Below are positions 9,831-20,255 of a stretch of 64,000 nt of DNA, piece after piece. Within the stretch, counting starts at the first letter, position 1, and each line of letters opens with the position of its first letter. The stretch covers positions 3,952,394 through 4,016,393 of the forward strand of contig JAPWDM010000032.1 of NCBI GenBank assembly GCA_035578155.1, written 5' to 3'. This DNA is from Brachynemurus nebulosus (Eukaryota; Arthropoda; Insecta; Neuroptera; Myrmeleontidae). The position numbers and the translations under genes were made by a program. Below the pieces are notes generated by a model. That model made no database searches. It had not been told where the DNA came from and saw only the letters and a list, made by a program, of their open reading frames with translations.

Positions 9831-11163
9831 TAACGGTGGTGAATTCTGCATAAATAATTTTAGTTCTTACCTAAAGAAAAATGGCATAATTTACCAAACC
9901 ACTGGTCCCTATACACCAGAGAAAAACGGCGTGAGTGAAAGAATGAATCGGACAATAATTGAAAAAGCTAGATGTCCTATTTTTGACGCATGTGACGGAA
10001 TAGTATATTGTGCAATAAGTGGGGAAGGGGGCTTATTTCTCACGAATATGAGTTTGTTGCGCGAGCCCGCAGGGCGAGTGCAACAATTCATATGAGTCAG
10101 AAATAAGTTTTTTCCACGTATTTTACACTATACTTTCTCTACGAGCACATTTTTTCTCGTAAAATTTAACAAAAATAATTTAAATAAAATTTAAATAAGT
10201 AGTAAAAATTTTTTAAATTTATAATGTCAATGGTAAGACGTTCAAATTTTTGCAAAAGTATACTTTGAAACTATGGAAACAATAATAAATAATCAACTTA
10301 CATATGTGTATTTTTAGTATTATTTATTTAGAAGATATGTATTAAATTAAGGCCATAGCCAACTTTTTTATTATATTAAGCCGTGGAAAATTATTTCGCA
10401 CGCTCTTTTCAGCATTGTGTGGGTAATTGTGAATTTTTAATGTTACTTTTAATAATAGGAGTAGAAAAAATAGTTTTGGACTGAGGCAGTCAACACAGCT
10501 GTCTATCTAAAAAATAGATCATTTGTTTCAGGATTAAACAAAATGCCATTCGAAATGTGGACAGGTAGTAAACCCAAGCTAAGCTATCTAAGAATATTTG
10601 GTTCTACTGTGATGGTTCATGTACCAGAAAACCAAAGAAGAAAGTTTGACAAAGAGTCTGAACAAGGAATTTTAGTGGGGTATGGTGAAACAGTAAAGGG
10701 TTATAGAATATTTAATCCCAGGACAAACAACGTTATCACCAGTAGAAATGTCACAGTTATAGAAGATAAACAAAATGAAATTCCCGTGAAGATTGAGTTC
10801 GAAGAATCCGATGAAACTTTACGTGAGCTGTCTGGCGAAGTGCAAGTAAATCAAGAAACACTGGATTCAGTGGAGGAAGAGTCTAATCTAGAAGAGATGG
10901 ATAATGACAACGACAGTGATTTCGTACCTGAAGGTACTATCGACTCGACAAATAATGAGGTTAGAAGGTCATCTCGACAACCAAAAGTTATAACCTTTGA
11001 TGATTATGTCACATACATGTGGACAAATGAGTTAAATGAAAATGTGAATGACTTGTGTAGTGAACCACTTAGTGTCGAGGAGGCATTGACCAGACTAAAT
11101 GGGGTCAAATGGGAAAAAGCCATGGAGGATGAGCTGAAGTCATTTAAAGAAAATGATGCCTGA
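9817..11163 (+). pseudogene. Copia integrase core and pol linker, split by an insertion
   Basis: LRTDNGGEF (second catalytic aspartate) and PEKNGVSERMNRTI (catalytic glutamate) are clear at 9820-9965. The protein is cut after EKARCPIFDA by the insertion at about 9993-10,465, and resumes with a WTEAVNTAVYLKNRS box near 10,478-10,522, then MPFEMWTGSKPKLSYLRIFG and the variable acidic linker to 11,163. A TGA ends the frame just before the RT domain. Confidence 0.8.
9993..10465. mobile_element. Hairpin-bearing insertion (MITE-like) inside Copia pol
   Basis: About 470 bp of sequence foreign to Copia interrupts the integrase frame. At 10,027-10,107 it contains a strong inverted repeat: an arm starting GCTTATTTCTCACGAATATG pairs with an arm ending CATATGAGTCAGAAATAAG, around a GC-rich loop with GCCCGCAGGGC. 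The outer boundaries are estimated from where the Copia protein breaks off and resumes; I could not define a target duplication. Confidence 0.55.
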
Positions 11164-11810
11164 GACCTGTTGGATGTTCCAGGAAGGTGTGTGATTGTGG
11201 ACAATAAGCGGGTATTTAAAAGAAAATTGGACAGTGAGAGTCAAATATCATATAGAGCTCGATTAGTTGCTAAAGGTTTTGTGCAAAAATATAGAATAGA
11301 CTATGAGGACACTTTCTGAACCGTAGTGAGACATTGTACTTTAAGATTGTTAACTGCCTTATCTGTAAAGTTCGACCTTAACATACGTCATCTAGATGTT
11401 TGTACAGCTTTTTTGAATGGTTTTCTGGATAGGCTTGTGTACATGAGGCAGCCAGAAGGTTTTTACTTGACCGAAAACCTTTCAAAGATTTGTAAATTAA
11501 AAAGAGCTACATATGGCTTAAAACAATCATCTAGAGCATGGTATATTAGAATAAATGATTTTTTGTTAAATTTAGGCTATGTTCAGTCGAAACGTGAGCC
11601 TTGTGTATATGTAAAAAAGTCAAAAAACACGTTAGTTGTAGTAGCTTTATACGTAAACGATTTTTGTATTTCATAACAATTGTGAACAAGTTGATAAGTT
11701 AAAATTATCTTTAAGTAATGAGTTTAAAATAAAAGACTTATGAGAGGCTAAATATTGTTTAGGTATAAAAATAATTAGAGATAAGACTAATGGTATTATA
11801 AAATTATACC
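11164..11810 (+). pseudogene. Copia reverse transcriptase
   Basis: The frame contains VFKRKLDSE and YRARLVAKGFVQKY upstream, the LDVCTAFLNG box (first catalytic Asp region), YMRQPEGF, TYGLKQSSRAWY, and a VALYVNDFCIS box where the usual YVDD motif has one catalytic aspartate replaced by asparagine. In-frame stops lie near 11,161, 11,318 and 11,674, so the enzyme is inactive. Confidence 0.85.
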
Positions 11811-12583
11811 AGAAAGATTATATCAATCAATTGTTAAATAAATTTAACATGAAGGAATGTAAAGCAGCTAGTACTCCAATTAAAATCAATCCTAGTTTTA
11901 AAGATTGCAAAACTAATACAAAAGATTACCCTTATCAACAACTGATAGGTAGTCTTATGTACCTAGTAGTATTAACTAGACCTGATTTATGTTATACAGT
12001 TAGTTTTTTAAGTCAGTTTAACAATAGTATTAATCAGAGTCACTGGGACCAAACCAAAATGAACCAAAACGTGTTTTGAGATATTTGCAAAAACTAAAGA
12101 TATGTGTTTAACTTTTTCTAAAGATACCAAAGATATTGTTAGTTTTGTGGACGCCGATTGGGCGGGTAATGTTTATAATAGAAAATCATACTCTGGTTAT
12201 ACTTTTAAGTTGAGCTGCGCCAATATATCTTAGGCAAGTAAAAAGCAAATATCGGTGTCATTATCAAGCACTGAAGCAGAGTATTTAGCCATCTGTGAGG
12301 CTTGTAAAGAAGCTTAATACTTAAGAAATTTATATTTTAAGCTTACTGGTGTATTTTGTAAGATTCCAATTTTTAATGACAGTCAGAGTGCCCAAAAATT
12401 AATACTTAACAACACTCACTTAAACACATTGATGTACGATACCATTTCATTTATGATTTGATAGCTGATGATATGTTAAGTATTGGTTATAGGCTAAGTG
12501 AAAATATGTGTGCTGATATTCTCACAAAAAGTTTGAATTCAGTAAAGTACGACAGATTTGTAAGAGAGTTAGGTTTATTGTAA
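11811..12583 (+). pseudogene. Copia connection and RNase H domains
   Basis: The YINQLLNKFNM segment, the STPI box, YQQLIGSLMYL and TRPDLCYTVSFLSQF lead into the RNase H domain: a VDADWAG-like box near 12,150, an SGYTF box, SKKQISVSLSSTEAEY near 12,240-12,280, and the terminal segment ADILTKSLNSVKYDRFVREL ending at 12,583. Several frameshifts and stops are present. Confidence 0.8.
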
Positions 12584-12611
12584 TTATTTTTAATTTTTTA
12601 ATAAGTGTGGA

Positions 12612-12806
12612 TGTTACAATTACGTATTAAAAGATTTTAAAAATCTCTCCCACTAAGTTAGTGCTGCTAACTACACTTAATACATTAAATACCGTACCTC
12701 TATTCTATTTCTTGTAAAACTCATATGTATTTTTTTATAATAAAATAAGTTAGTCGTTGCTAATTACTCGAAAGGATAACTGCATTTTATTTCACTCTGC
12801 ACAACA
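12612..12806 (+). repeat. Copia 3' LTR
   Basis: TGTTACAATTA start and ACAACA end as in the 5' LTR, preceded by a purine-rich stretch AAGTGTGGA that may be the polypurine tract, and followed by the GATAT target duplication. Confidence 0.9.
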
Positions 12807-13213
12807 GATATGTTGATAGAGAAGGACAACGAAGCATTACGGCACTCAAATTCCAGTAATATATATATAAAGAATTATACATACATACAAACAAAAAAGA
12901 TTATTATTTATCAGTGAGAGCTTCGATCATAAAAACCAGAACAATTGCACAGCTCAGAACAGAAAAATATTACTTTCGAGTAGTAATAAATGGAATAAAA
13001 TACGAATTATTTTTGAACAAAAATCGCCCCGTTTGTAACATAGATAAAGCAGAGAATTTGTATCACTTCTTGATAGAATGTCCAATTTTCCAATCATACT
13101 GAACTCACTACATTGCCAAATACATACCGAAAGATATTACTCAGAATAACTATCATTTAAAACTATTAAACACTGAATCCAAAGAACAAATGAATAATAT
13201 TTTTTACTACACA
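12807..13213 (+). pseudogene. LINE ORF2 C-terminal region, right part
   Basis: Continues the interrupted protein of 7864-8006. It contains IAQLRTEKYYFRVVING, then a C-terminal zinc-like motif PVCNIDKAENLYHFLIEC (C...C...H...C), a signature of LINE ORF2 C-termini. A TGA follows the IFQSY segment; the frame then stays protein-like to the LRAFALAE segment near 13,240. It is probably a Jockey-like or related clade, but no RT domain is present to test this. Confidence 0.55.
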
Positions 13214-13259
13214 TACAGTGCATTTTAGCTTCGAGCTTTTGCCTTGGCGGAATAACCCA

Positions 13260-14740
13260 CAGATCTAGAAACTTAATAAATTATAATTAAAAATTTATTT
13301 AGTTACAACGTCTTCTTTTAAATTACTGAATATTTGTTATTGTTATCTTTTTGTTATTGATGTTATCTTTTTCACTAGAGATATATTGTTAAATGTTATA
13401 ATACTTCTTGATAATGTTGCTATTTTTGTACATAACTGTTAATTCATTAAGCTAAAATTGTTACTTGATATTGTATATTTTATTCTGTATTTATGAAAAA
13501 GCTGTAGTGCTAATCGATGTTCTATACAAATTGTATTTACATTAATAATATATAAATCAGAAACATTAACGCCCATAACCTTTGAATTTCTCATTTAACA
13601 ATTTCCCCTCCAACGGCCCCAGGCCTCAGTGGATTGCGTAATGGGAGAGCCCTATGTATTATTAACACGATATAACATTTAAGACGTATTATTGTTATTT
13701 TATTTTTTTGTTGTTTTAATTTAAATAAAGTTTATAAAACTTAAAACTTTTGCTGAGTTAGAGTTAATTTTTATTTAGTATGCTGGGATAATTATTGATT
13801 TCATTCAAATATTTAGATTCATATTAAAATTAACCTTGAAAAATATTTTTTTTATAACAAGTTAAAACATATTTTTTATAACAAGTCAAAATAAGAAGCG
13901 CAATTCCATAAGTCTTTGTTATTTACAATCCCAATTATGTTAGCAAGTGAATAATTGTTATGAAAAAAGGTAGGAAAACAAATACGCTGCTCGCTTCGCC
14001 AAGACAACTTTCATAAGTTCGAATTTTTGGAACTTACACTACTGGTAAGTGCAAAACTTTCAAGAAATATTTCTCCCTTATTTCCAAGTGTTGCTCTCTA
14101 AGGCTTTGGGTATTTACTACAATGAACCTCTTTAAATACATGAAGACTCGGTCAAATCGATGACCCACACAGTGTGACCTCTCCTTGTTAGTGAAATTTT
14201 GAATTTTTTTCGACGCAAGTGCATATTACCTCTTAACTAACTACACAAATTGCTATTACACATACCTTTTCAATCACACATACTAGTCGTATTGTACTTC
14301 CAGCATCAACGTGTCGTTCACTGGATCCTAAAATGTACGCCTCAGGAACAACAATTTGTAAATTTACAAAAAGAGAGACAATTCCAGTAGCGGTGGCTAA
14401 CTGTAAGAAAAAAATTACTTGTGTAGTAAATTCTATAAGGAATTATACTAAAAATTAAGTCTTAAGCCGTTAATAATAATAGTAGTGATGAGTATAAATT
14501 TTTAAATAATTAGATTCTTGAATTATGAGTGACTTAAACAATCGAATGATACATAAAATTCGAATCATTTGTTTGCCAGTATGTACCTAATAATATGGTT
14601 GTGTACAAGTGTTAAATAATGCATTTTTCTCACTTTTGTATTTTGTTTAGGCGGAATTGGGACTATCAAAATCAATATTAATATTTAATACACCAGCAAT
14701 CTACACTATAATAATATACTAAACGTGCATCTAGTATTGT
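13260..14740. other. Intergenic DNA, possible LINE 3' tail
   Basis: 13,560-13,740 has a GC-richer stretch (CAACGGCCCCAGGCCTCAGTGG) followed by an A/T tail with AATAAAG, which may be the 3' UTR of the split LINE. The remainder to 14,740 is AT-rich and I recognise nothing in it. Confidence 0.35.
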
Positions 14741-14746
14741 ATACAA

Positions 14747-14937
14747 CTGAGCGTCTACTAGGTCGGAAACGCGGCGCGGCACGGCGCAGTTTCGCTCACG
14801 GAGATAAATACATCTGAATAAATGCAGGTTCGTCCACTAGGTTAACAAAGTGGCGCGGTACCGCCCCGGAGATCTTATTGATGTAAGAACCGCGCCGCCT
14901 CGCGCCGGGCCGCGTTTCCGACCTAGTGGACGTTCAG
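14747..14937. mobile_element. GC-rich MITE with ~30-bp terminal inverted repeats
   Basis: A 191-bp element whose ends are inverted copies of CTGARCGTCYACTAGGTCGG followed by AAACGCGGC. The interior is rich in GCGCGG/CGCGCC motifs that pair across the element, unlike the AT-rich surroundings. No coding capacity. The target duplication is unclear. Confidence 0.75.
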
Positions 14938-15110
14938 CTTAAGGACGCTACTTCCCTTCCCACAACCAAATCGTAAGCACTATTTTAGAAAAAAGTTAAT
15001 AAACATAATTCGTTTATACTACATTCATCAGAGGTAGTAGGCACACATGTAGTTTCTTCTGTATCGTATATCTTATATGAATTACAAGTATATATAATTT
15101 GAATTACTTC

Positions 15111-15250
15111 AGTAGGTAATGGGGCGATTGGCAACGCAATGTAGTATGCCTAAATATAGGGTAATGTGATACACGTATGTATGTACATATATCCAGGCTA
15201 TGACGTTGACTACGTATGTACGTACGTACATACGTCGCCATTTTTTTTTT
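15111..15250 (+). repeat. Left terminal inverted repeat of the virus-like element
   Basis: Begins AGTAGGTAATGGGGCGATTG and continues to GTCGCCATTTTTTTTT. It matches the reverse complement of 24,349-24,487 with a few substitutions. It contains a palindromic TACGTACGTACATACGT core in both copies. Confidence 0.9.
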
Positions 15251-15459
15251 GTGTATGTTTATTATACGTCTCCATATGTGTCGTTTCCTTGCGGACGTTT
15301 ACTATACGTCGCCATTTTTTTTTTAGGTGGGGGGCGTTTTCTCTTCTTCATTGATTTTTTTTTTCGACTTCGGTTTCACACCCATAGATGGCGTTTATAA
15401 TTCGTGTTCGTCTCTCAGCTATCTTGAAATATTTAATTTATTTTCATCAAAAAAAATCC

Positions 15460-15535
15460 TGTCAGTGGTATGATTTGAACTCAGGTACTTTTGTAAGTCG
15501 CCCGAGTACCTTAACCACTACGCTACGAGAGCCAT
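15460..15535 (-). other. tRNA-like sequence with pol III-type terminator
   Basis: On the minus strand it has an A-box TAGCGTAGTGG, a B-box-like AGTTCAAATC and, just after the putative 3' end, a run of eight T residues, the usual RNA polymerase III stop. The cloverleaf does not close well at the T arm, so it is either a tRNA-derived SINE head or a decayed tRNA. It lies inside the virus-like element, 210 bp from its left inverted repeat. Confidence 0.45.
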
Positions 15536-15843
15536 ATTAACCCACGTATAAAAATTTCTACACTTTTCAATGAAAAAAATTTTGTACTGAAACATTCAAC
15601 AGACGTACATATATTTTTTATGAGTGTTTGTGTGTGTATTTGTGTATTACGATTTATTTGACTTTAACAATACGAGTATTAATTAACTGTAACATATTAA
15701 CATGTATTTATGAATTAAATATATGATATATGTATTTATGTATTTATTATATTATTATAAGTAGCTAACAATTTTTTATTTATGTGAATCAAAAATGGTT
15801 CATATTCTTTATACATAACTATTTGTATTAAATGTAGTTTTCT

Positions 15844-15844
<1 letters not shown>

Positions 15845-15887
<43 letters not shown>
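15845..15887. repeat. 43-bp T homopolymer
   Basis: An uninterrupted run of T residues; possibly the reversed A-tail of an old retroelement, but no element body is recognised beside it. Confidence 0.95.
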
Positions 15888-15893
<6 letters not shown>

Positions 15894-15899
15894 ATTATA

Positions 15900-16845
15900 T
15901 CAGTAAAATAAAAAGTAAGCAAAATTGAACTCTGTATGTAAATTAAAAATGTATTCCGTTAGATACCAGTACAATTATTAAATTTAGACTTAACTGACTT
16001 AAAATTAAATTATTCTATACATAATATGTGTTTATATAACCCACATACATATAAACACATATGTACATAACATGTGAAATATTCGTACTATTACAATTAA
16101 GCAACAACACATAATTATGCAATATAAGCTATGTATAAGTATGTAATAAATAATTGCATTTGTATTCCAACAAAATAATGAAATGTATAGAAATAAAGAA
16201 ATTTATTACAATAAAATAATGTTTTTAATACCAATAAATTTATTTTAATTATTATTTCTAGGTAAACATAAATCTGTAAGCCCTACATTTTTTCTCATGT
16301 TAAAGGATAGAGTGATCCATCTAAAATTCTACGATTATTTACGATTGATAAAATAATAACTAGGCTATAATAAATTTTTTATTTTTATTTTTTGGTACTT
16401 ATTTATTGTAGTGTAAATATACCTAAATCTATAAGACTAAATATTCATTTTTTTTTTACGTGAATGGGTTTTGTCGACACTTTTAACTTGCAAATTCTTA
16501 TTCTGGGGTCACCACCCTCCACCACACGTTTGTGAGAAACGTGTTCAAGAAAAGTTCATGAAATATTTTTCACTAAAAGAAAAAAAATTTAAAAAGAAAA
16601 AAAAGAAAGTAAATTTCTAACTTGCAAATTACACGCATACATTGACCATTTGACTGTCTTTTCACGTTTTTCGTTGTAATTAATTGTGAATTAGAGAGAA
16701 AAGCTGGCGCTGCGAATTCTTTATTTAATTGAAAATGGATTCTGAATTGGCTCGGCTAAGTTCGTTAGCCAGGCACGTCGGATGCCCAGAAGGGGGTTTT
16801 CTGGCCATTTTTTATCATTCGATCCTATCATAAGACAGTTCGATT
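15900..16845. other. AT-rich noncoding DNA in the virus-like element
   Basis: No gene recognised. A GC-richer patch near 16,735-16,800 precedes the degenerate tandem repeats. Confidence 0.4.
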
Positions 16846-16849
16846 TTTA

Positions 16850-17600
16850 CATCGTTGAAAAGGAAAAAAAATTATGAAGAAAATAAAAGAGGTAAACTAT
16901 TTTGGATAGATTTAGCTTATATGTTGTATGAGGTTGGCCAGAGTCCTGGGATCTTTTAAGCGCCAAAAATAAACTAACCGACCGATTTTGAAAATTTTTT
17001 CGCTGTTAGAGAGCTAAACTATTTTAGATAGTTATAAATTGCGTTATGTAAGGTCCGTCAAAGTCCATGGGACCCAAAAATGTCAAAAATAAAATAACTG
17101 ACCGATTTTGAAAAATTTTTCACTATTGCAAAGGTAAACTATTTTAGATAAGTACAGTATGTTATTTGAGATCCACAACTGTCCTGCGGATGAAAATGCG
17201 GCATAGAAAACTACACAACGGGTTTTAAAAATAGTTTTACTGTTAGAAAGATAAAATATCCTATATTATATAGGATAGAAATAAGCTACCGTACCGATTC
17301 TCAATATTTTCTCATTGCTAGAGAACTAACTTATTTTAGGTGGATAGCACTATGCTGTACAAAGTCCGTTCGGGGTCTTGGGTCTCAAATATACCAAAAA
17401 TAAATTACCTAGCCCATTTTGAAAATTATTTTGCTCTTAAAAAGCTAAACTAGTTTAGATGGGTATATGCGCCAAGCACCTTATGTGAAAAAGCGCCAAA
17501 AATTAACTACTCAACTGATTTTGAAAATCTTTTCACTCTTAGAAAGCTGAATTATTTTAAATGGATACAGGTCTTAGATGAGATCCGCCAGGTGCCCAAT
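16850..17600 (+). repeat. Degenerate ~120-bp tandem repeats
   Basis: About six diverged units share the core ACCGATTTTGAAAATTTTTT, then a TTAGAAAGCTAAACTATTTT box, a GAGGTCCGCCAGAGTCC-like box and CGCCAAAAATAAACTAAC. Core starts near 16,979, 17,100, 17,220, 17,298, 17,414 and 17,515, so the period varies from about 80 to 121 bp. The array ends just before the OB-fold-like gene. Role unknown. Confidence 0.7.
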
Positions 17601-17778
17601 ATTTCGAAATTCGCTATGTTATGCAGATGCTGCGACAGGGGTATTTTAATTGTATTATCAGTTTTTAAATATAACCATTTTTAATCATTGTTTCCAAAAA
17701 TTTCAGTGTTTTCAGTTAATTTTTAAATGGTTTAACTATAGTAATTTCTGATTTTTGCAGAAGTAATTATCGGGGATA

Positions 17779-18201
17779 ATGGAATTTGACGCTGAAGAAA
17801 CGACCATAAACAACATCATTGCTGCCCAACGGGTTTGTGACCAATCTCAGAGCGTTACCGACCAGCTTATAAGTGAATCAAATGAAATTGGCAAGATAAA
17901 ACCATGGATGAAAATGAGTGATCTGGTTGTAAATAAGATCTACAAAATTTTCGGCGCTAACCAACTAGAATAGAAATTTGAGCCATCAAAGATGAAAACC
18001 GTATTGGAATTAGAGGATGGATTTCTAACGCTACCGGCCCGATTCGACAACATGAATGAGGAGAGACTTAACCTGTTAAAATATTCGCCCCAACTAGGTG
18101 TCATCAACAACGGTGAAATTGGCAAGACTTATTCGATAGAATTTAAACCAATAAATTTATTCGAATATTATAATAATTCTTCTTCATATTGTAATAGTTA
18201 A
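17779..18201 (+). pseudogene. OB-fold-like single-strand-binding-type protein, one in-frame stop
   Basis: One frame runs from the ATG at 17,779 to the stop at 18,201 (about 140 residues), interrupted once by TAG at 17,971-17,973. Visible: an amphipathic helix, the MSDLVVNKIYKI segment, a strand-like TVLELEDGFLTLPARFDNM segment and a final YSIEFKPINL segment. This order (L-x-V-x-K-x-Y-K-I, then a beta strand, then a LPARF/FLP box, then an I-E-F strand) matches, from memory, a family of small insect proteins found beside capsid-like genes that look like OB-fold nucleic-acid-binding proteins. The assignment is a pattern judgement. A possible splice acceptor (TTTTTGCAG) sits just upstream of the start at 17,760. 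Confidence 0.5.
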
Positions 18202-18401
18202 AGTAACAATTAAAATCTTTTGTATTAAAAAAATGCTAACAATAATAAAATGAAATCTGAAAAAAATTATACTTCTTTTATTTTCGTTTACCCTTTATTT
18301 CTCCAAGAAAATAAAACTCAAACCTTCTGTAAAATAGATATTTATTTATTTATAAAAATAGATATTTACAAAAATAAAATAAATGTATAAAATTACACGT
18401 T

Positions 18402-19947
18402 ATTTTATTTTTTTTTTTTAATTAAAATTGGGGTACTGCTGCCGGTGGATGGCGCGGTCAGCAGCACCCGGCGGCATCGCCTACTAAGAGCATGTGCCGC
18501 CATACACTGTAAAAATAAAACACAAAACAGACAGGAACACATAAATGCATTAGACAACAGACAAACATATACATGATAAAATTCACCGATGAGCCCTGCC
18601 ATCCCAGGCCTTCATAATGAGCGGATAGTCCTTGGTGGCGGTACGCTAAGTACTAGCCAGAACGTCCGGTCACCAAGGACTGAAAACCAACGATGAAACT
18701 CCGAGGTGTAAAGGGCCTCGGAGTGGAGAAATCTGAGTAAAAATATCACAATAAAACAACATCACAATAATATCACAAAAAAAGAAAATAAGAGGAAAAT
18801 CTTATTACGTCACTGGGAAGCCACAGGCTGACCAGTGCCGCAATAAGTAGTTAAAAACAAAACCGCTGAGGGACCACAACGGCAAGCCCACAGCGGCACA
18901 ACAAAATATCACAAATAAGAATAGAAAGAAATGATGTACCACTTCGGGTGGAAAAGGCCCTCGGTGGTACATCGTTAAAACAAAACAGATTAAAACAATC
19001 TTATTAAAAAATAAAAACAACAATATCACAGATTTAAAAAAAAAAAAAAATTTCTTGCTCTGTGGCACGATTTCGCTCCCCATAGTCTCAACAATTCCGA
19101 AATCGCTTCGTCAACACCTAGGAACTCACACGTGTAGGGACAGTGACATCTGATTACTGAGCAACATGTACTATTCTGTCAGATAACTGATTACTGGGTA
19201 CATGTGCCGTTCTGTCAGATGTCGGGGTCAACCTACACGGGAGACCGGTACGATGACTAGGCCACGTTCGTCCGAGTCGAGGCTACAGAGAACGGGACAA
19301 TGCCACAGAGTATCACAAAGTCAACATCTGACCTGTGTTCGTATCACTTCGACGGGGCGGAAGCCGCCATATTAACGCACACGAACGCATCCGTACGAGG
19401 GACGACGACGTCTCCTTACTGGGCGAACTCGCTCAAGCTGTTCAGGCAGACGTCGACTCGTACGTGTGTCCGATGAGAACGAGTGCGTCGGGAGCCGCAT
19501 TCCTACCCATCGAAATGACAAGAACAAGGCCAGGGAAATATCACAGGAAGAGCAATATTTGAAAAATACCACCGCAGGCATGAAAACCCAGGATGGCATA
19601 ACAAGGATCACAGATTCGTCACAGCTTGGTTAAAACAAAATCACAGATAAGATATCACTTTTCGACTCGTCTGACGCGATTCACAACACTGGTAAACATG
19701 CCCATACCAGCTACTGCATTCACTTTCGTCAGTCAGTTGAGCAGCGTCAGCCCCAATTTCCAACTACGCACAATCTAGACTATCGGTGAAATTTCGCTCA
19801 ATACGAGAATGCCACACTGTCGATCCTACGACAATCATCCTTGTCGAAAAAAACACCCTAGCCTCGTTAGCCTGCTAGCCGAAGCTAACAGTTGCCCGCC
19901 GGGCACGAACGGGGACGTGAGGTTGGATTTTAGCCCAGCTACACGTT

Positions 19948-19950
<3 letters not shown>
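18402..19950 (-). mobile_element. Hairpin-rich non-coding retroelement sharing the I-like 3' end
   Basis: Read on the minus strand it starts after (AAT)n with a segment similar to the one at 35,145 (CTAAAATCCAACC, then GCTAGCAGGCTAACG) and ends with the same 3' terminus as the I-like elements (CACCGGCAGCAGTACCCCAA, then an A/T tail). It has no credible ORF. It carries several hairpins and the recurrent spacer TGTGATATTTTGTT (here as its complement). It looks like a non-autonomous partner of the I-like LINE. Confidence 0.65.

Positions 19951-20000
<50 letters not shown>
19951..20000. repeat. (ATT)n microsatellite
   Basis: Fifty bases of perfect ATT repeats between the Dong-like LINE 3' end and the hairpin-rich element. 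Confidence 0.98.
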
Positions 20001-20255
20001 CGTGAAAGATTAACGAAAAACGCGACTGCACTTCAAAAACCCCCAGGCGGAGGGAAAAGTGTCCGTGCAGCGTACCAGGTCAGGTACTTCTAGGTCAGGT
20101 ACGTAATGTCCGTCATACAGCATCCCCTTCCTGGTCTTCCCTACCTAATAAATCCCCGAACCTCGCTGCAAAACCATGGCAGTAGGAGATTCGAGGGCAG
20201 GTCCAATGGATGTTCGAGGACCCGCTCTAAACGGGGCATGGGCGTTCAAAGGTGT

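Larger units (their letters stand above)
8007..12806 (+). mobile_element. Copia-type LTR retrotransposon, degenerate
   Basis: A 4.8-kb element with two LTRs of about 200 bp (TG...CA ends), a 5-bp target duplication GATAT (8002-8006 and 12,807-12,811) and Copia gene order: gag, protease, integrase, RT, RNase H. Integrase preceding RT defines Ty1/Copia. The coding region has frameshifts, stops, an internal deletion in integrase and a ~470-bp insertion, so it cannot be autonomous. The LTRs differ by scattered substitutions and small indels, so insertion is not recent. Confidence 0.95.

Noticed and set aside
18405..19611. Minus- and plus-strand ORFs in the hairpin-rich element
   Set aside because: Same 3' UTR sequence as other copies, where the frames are not kept.
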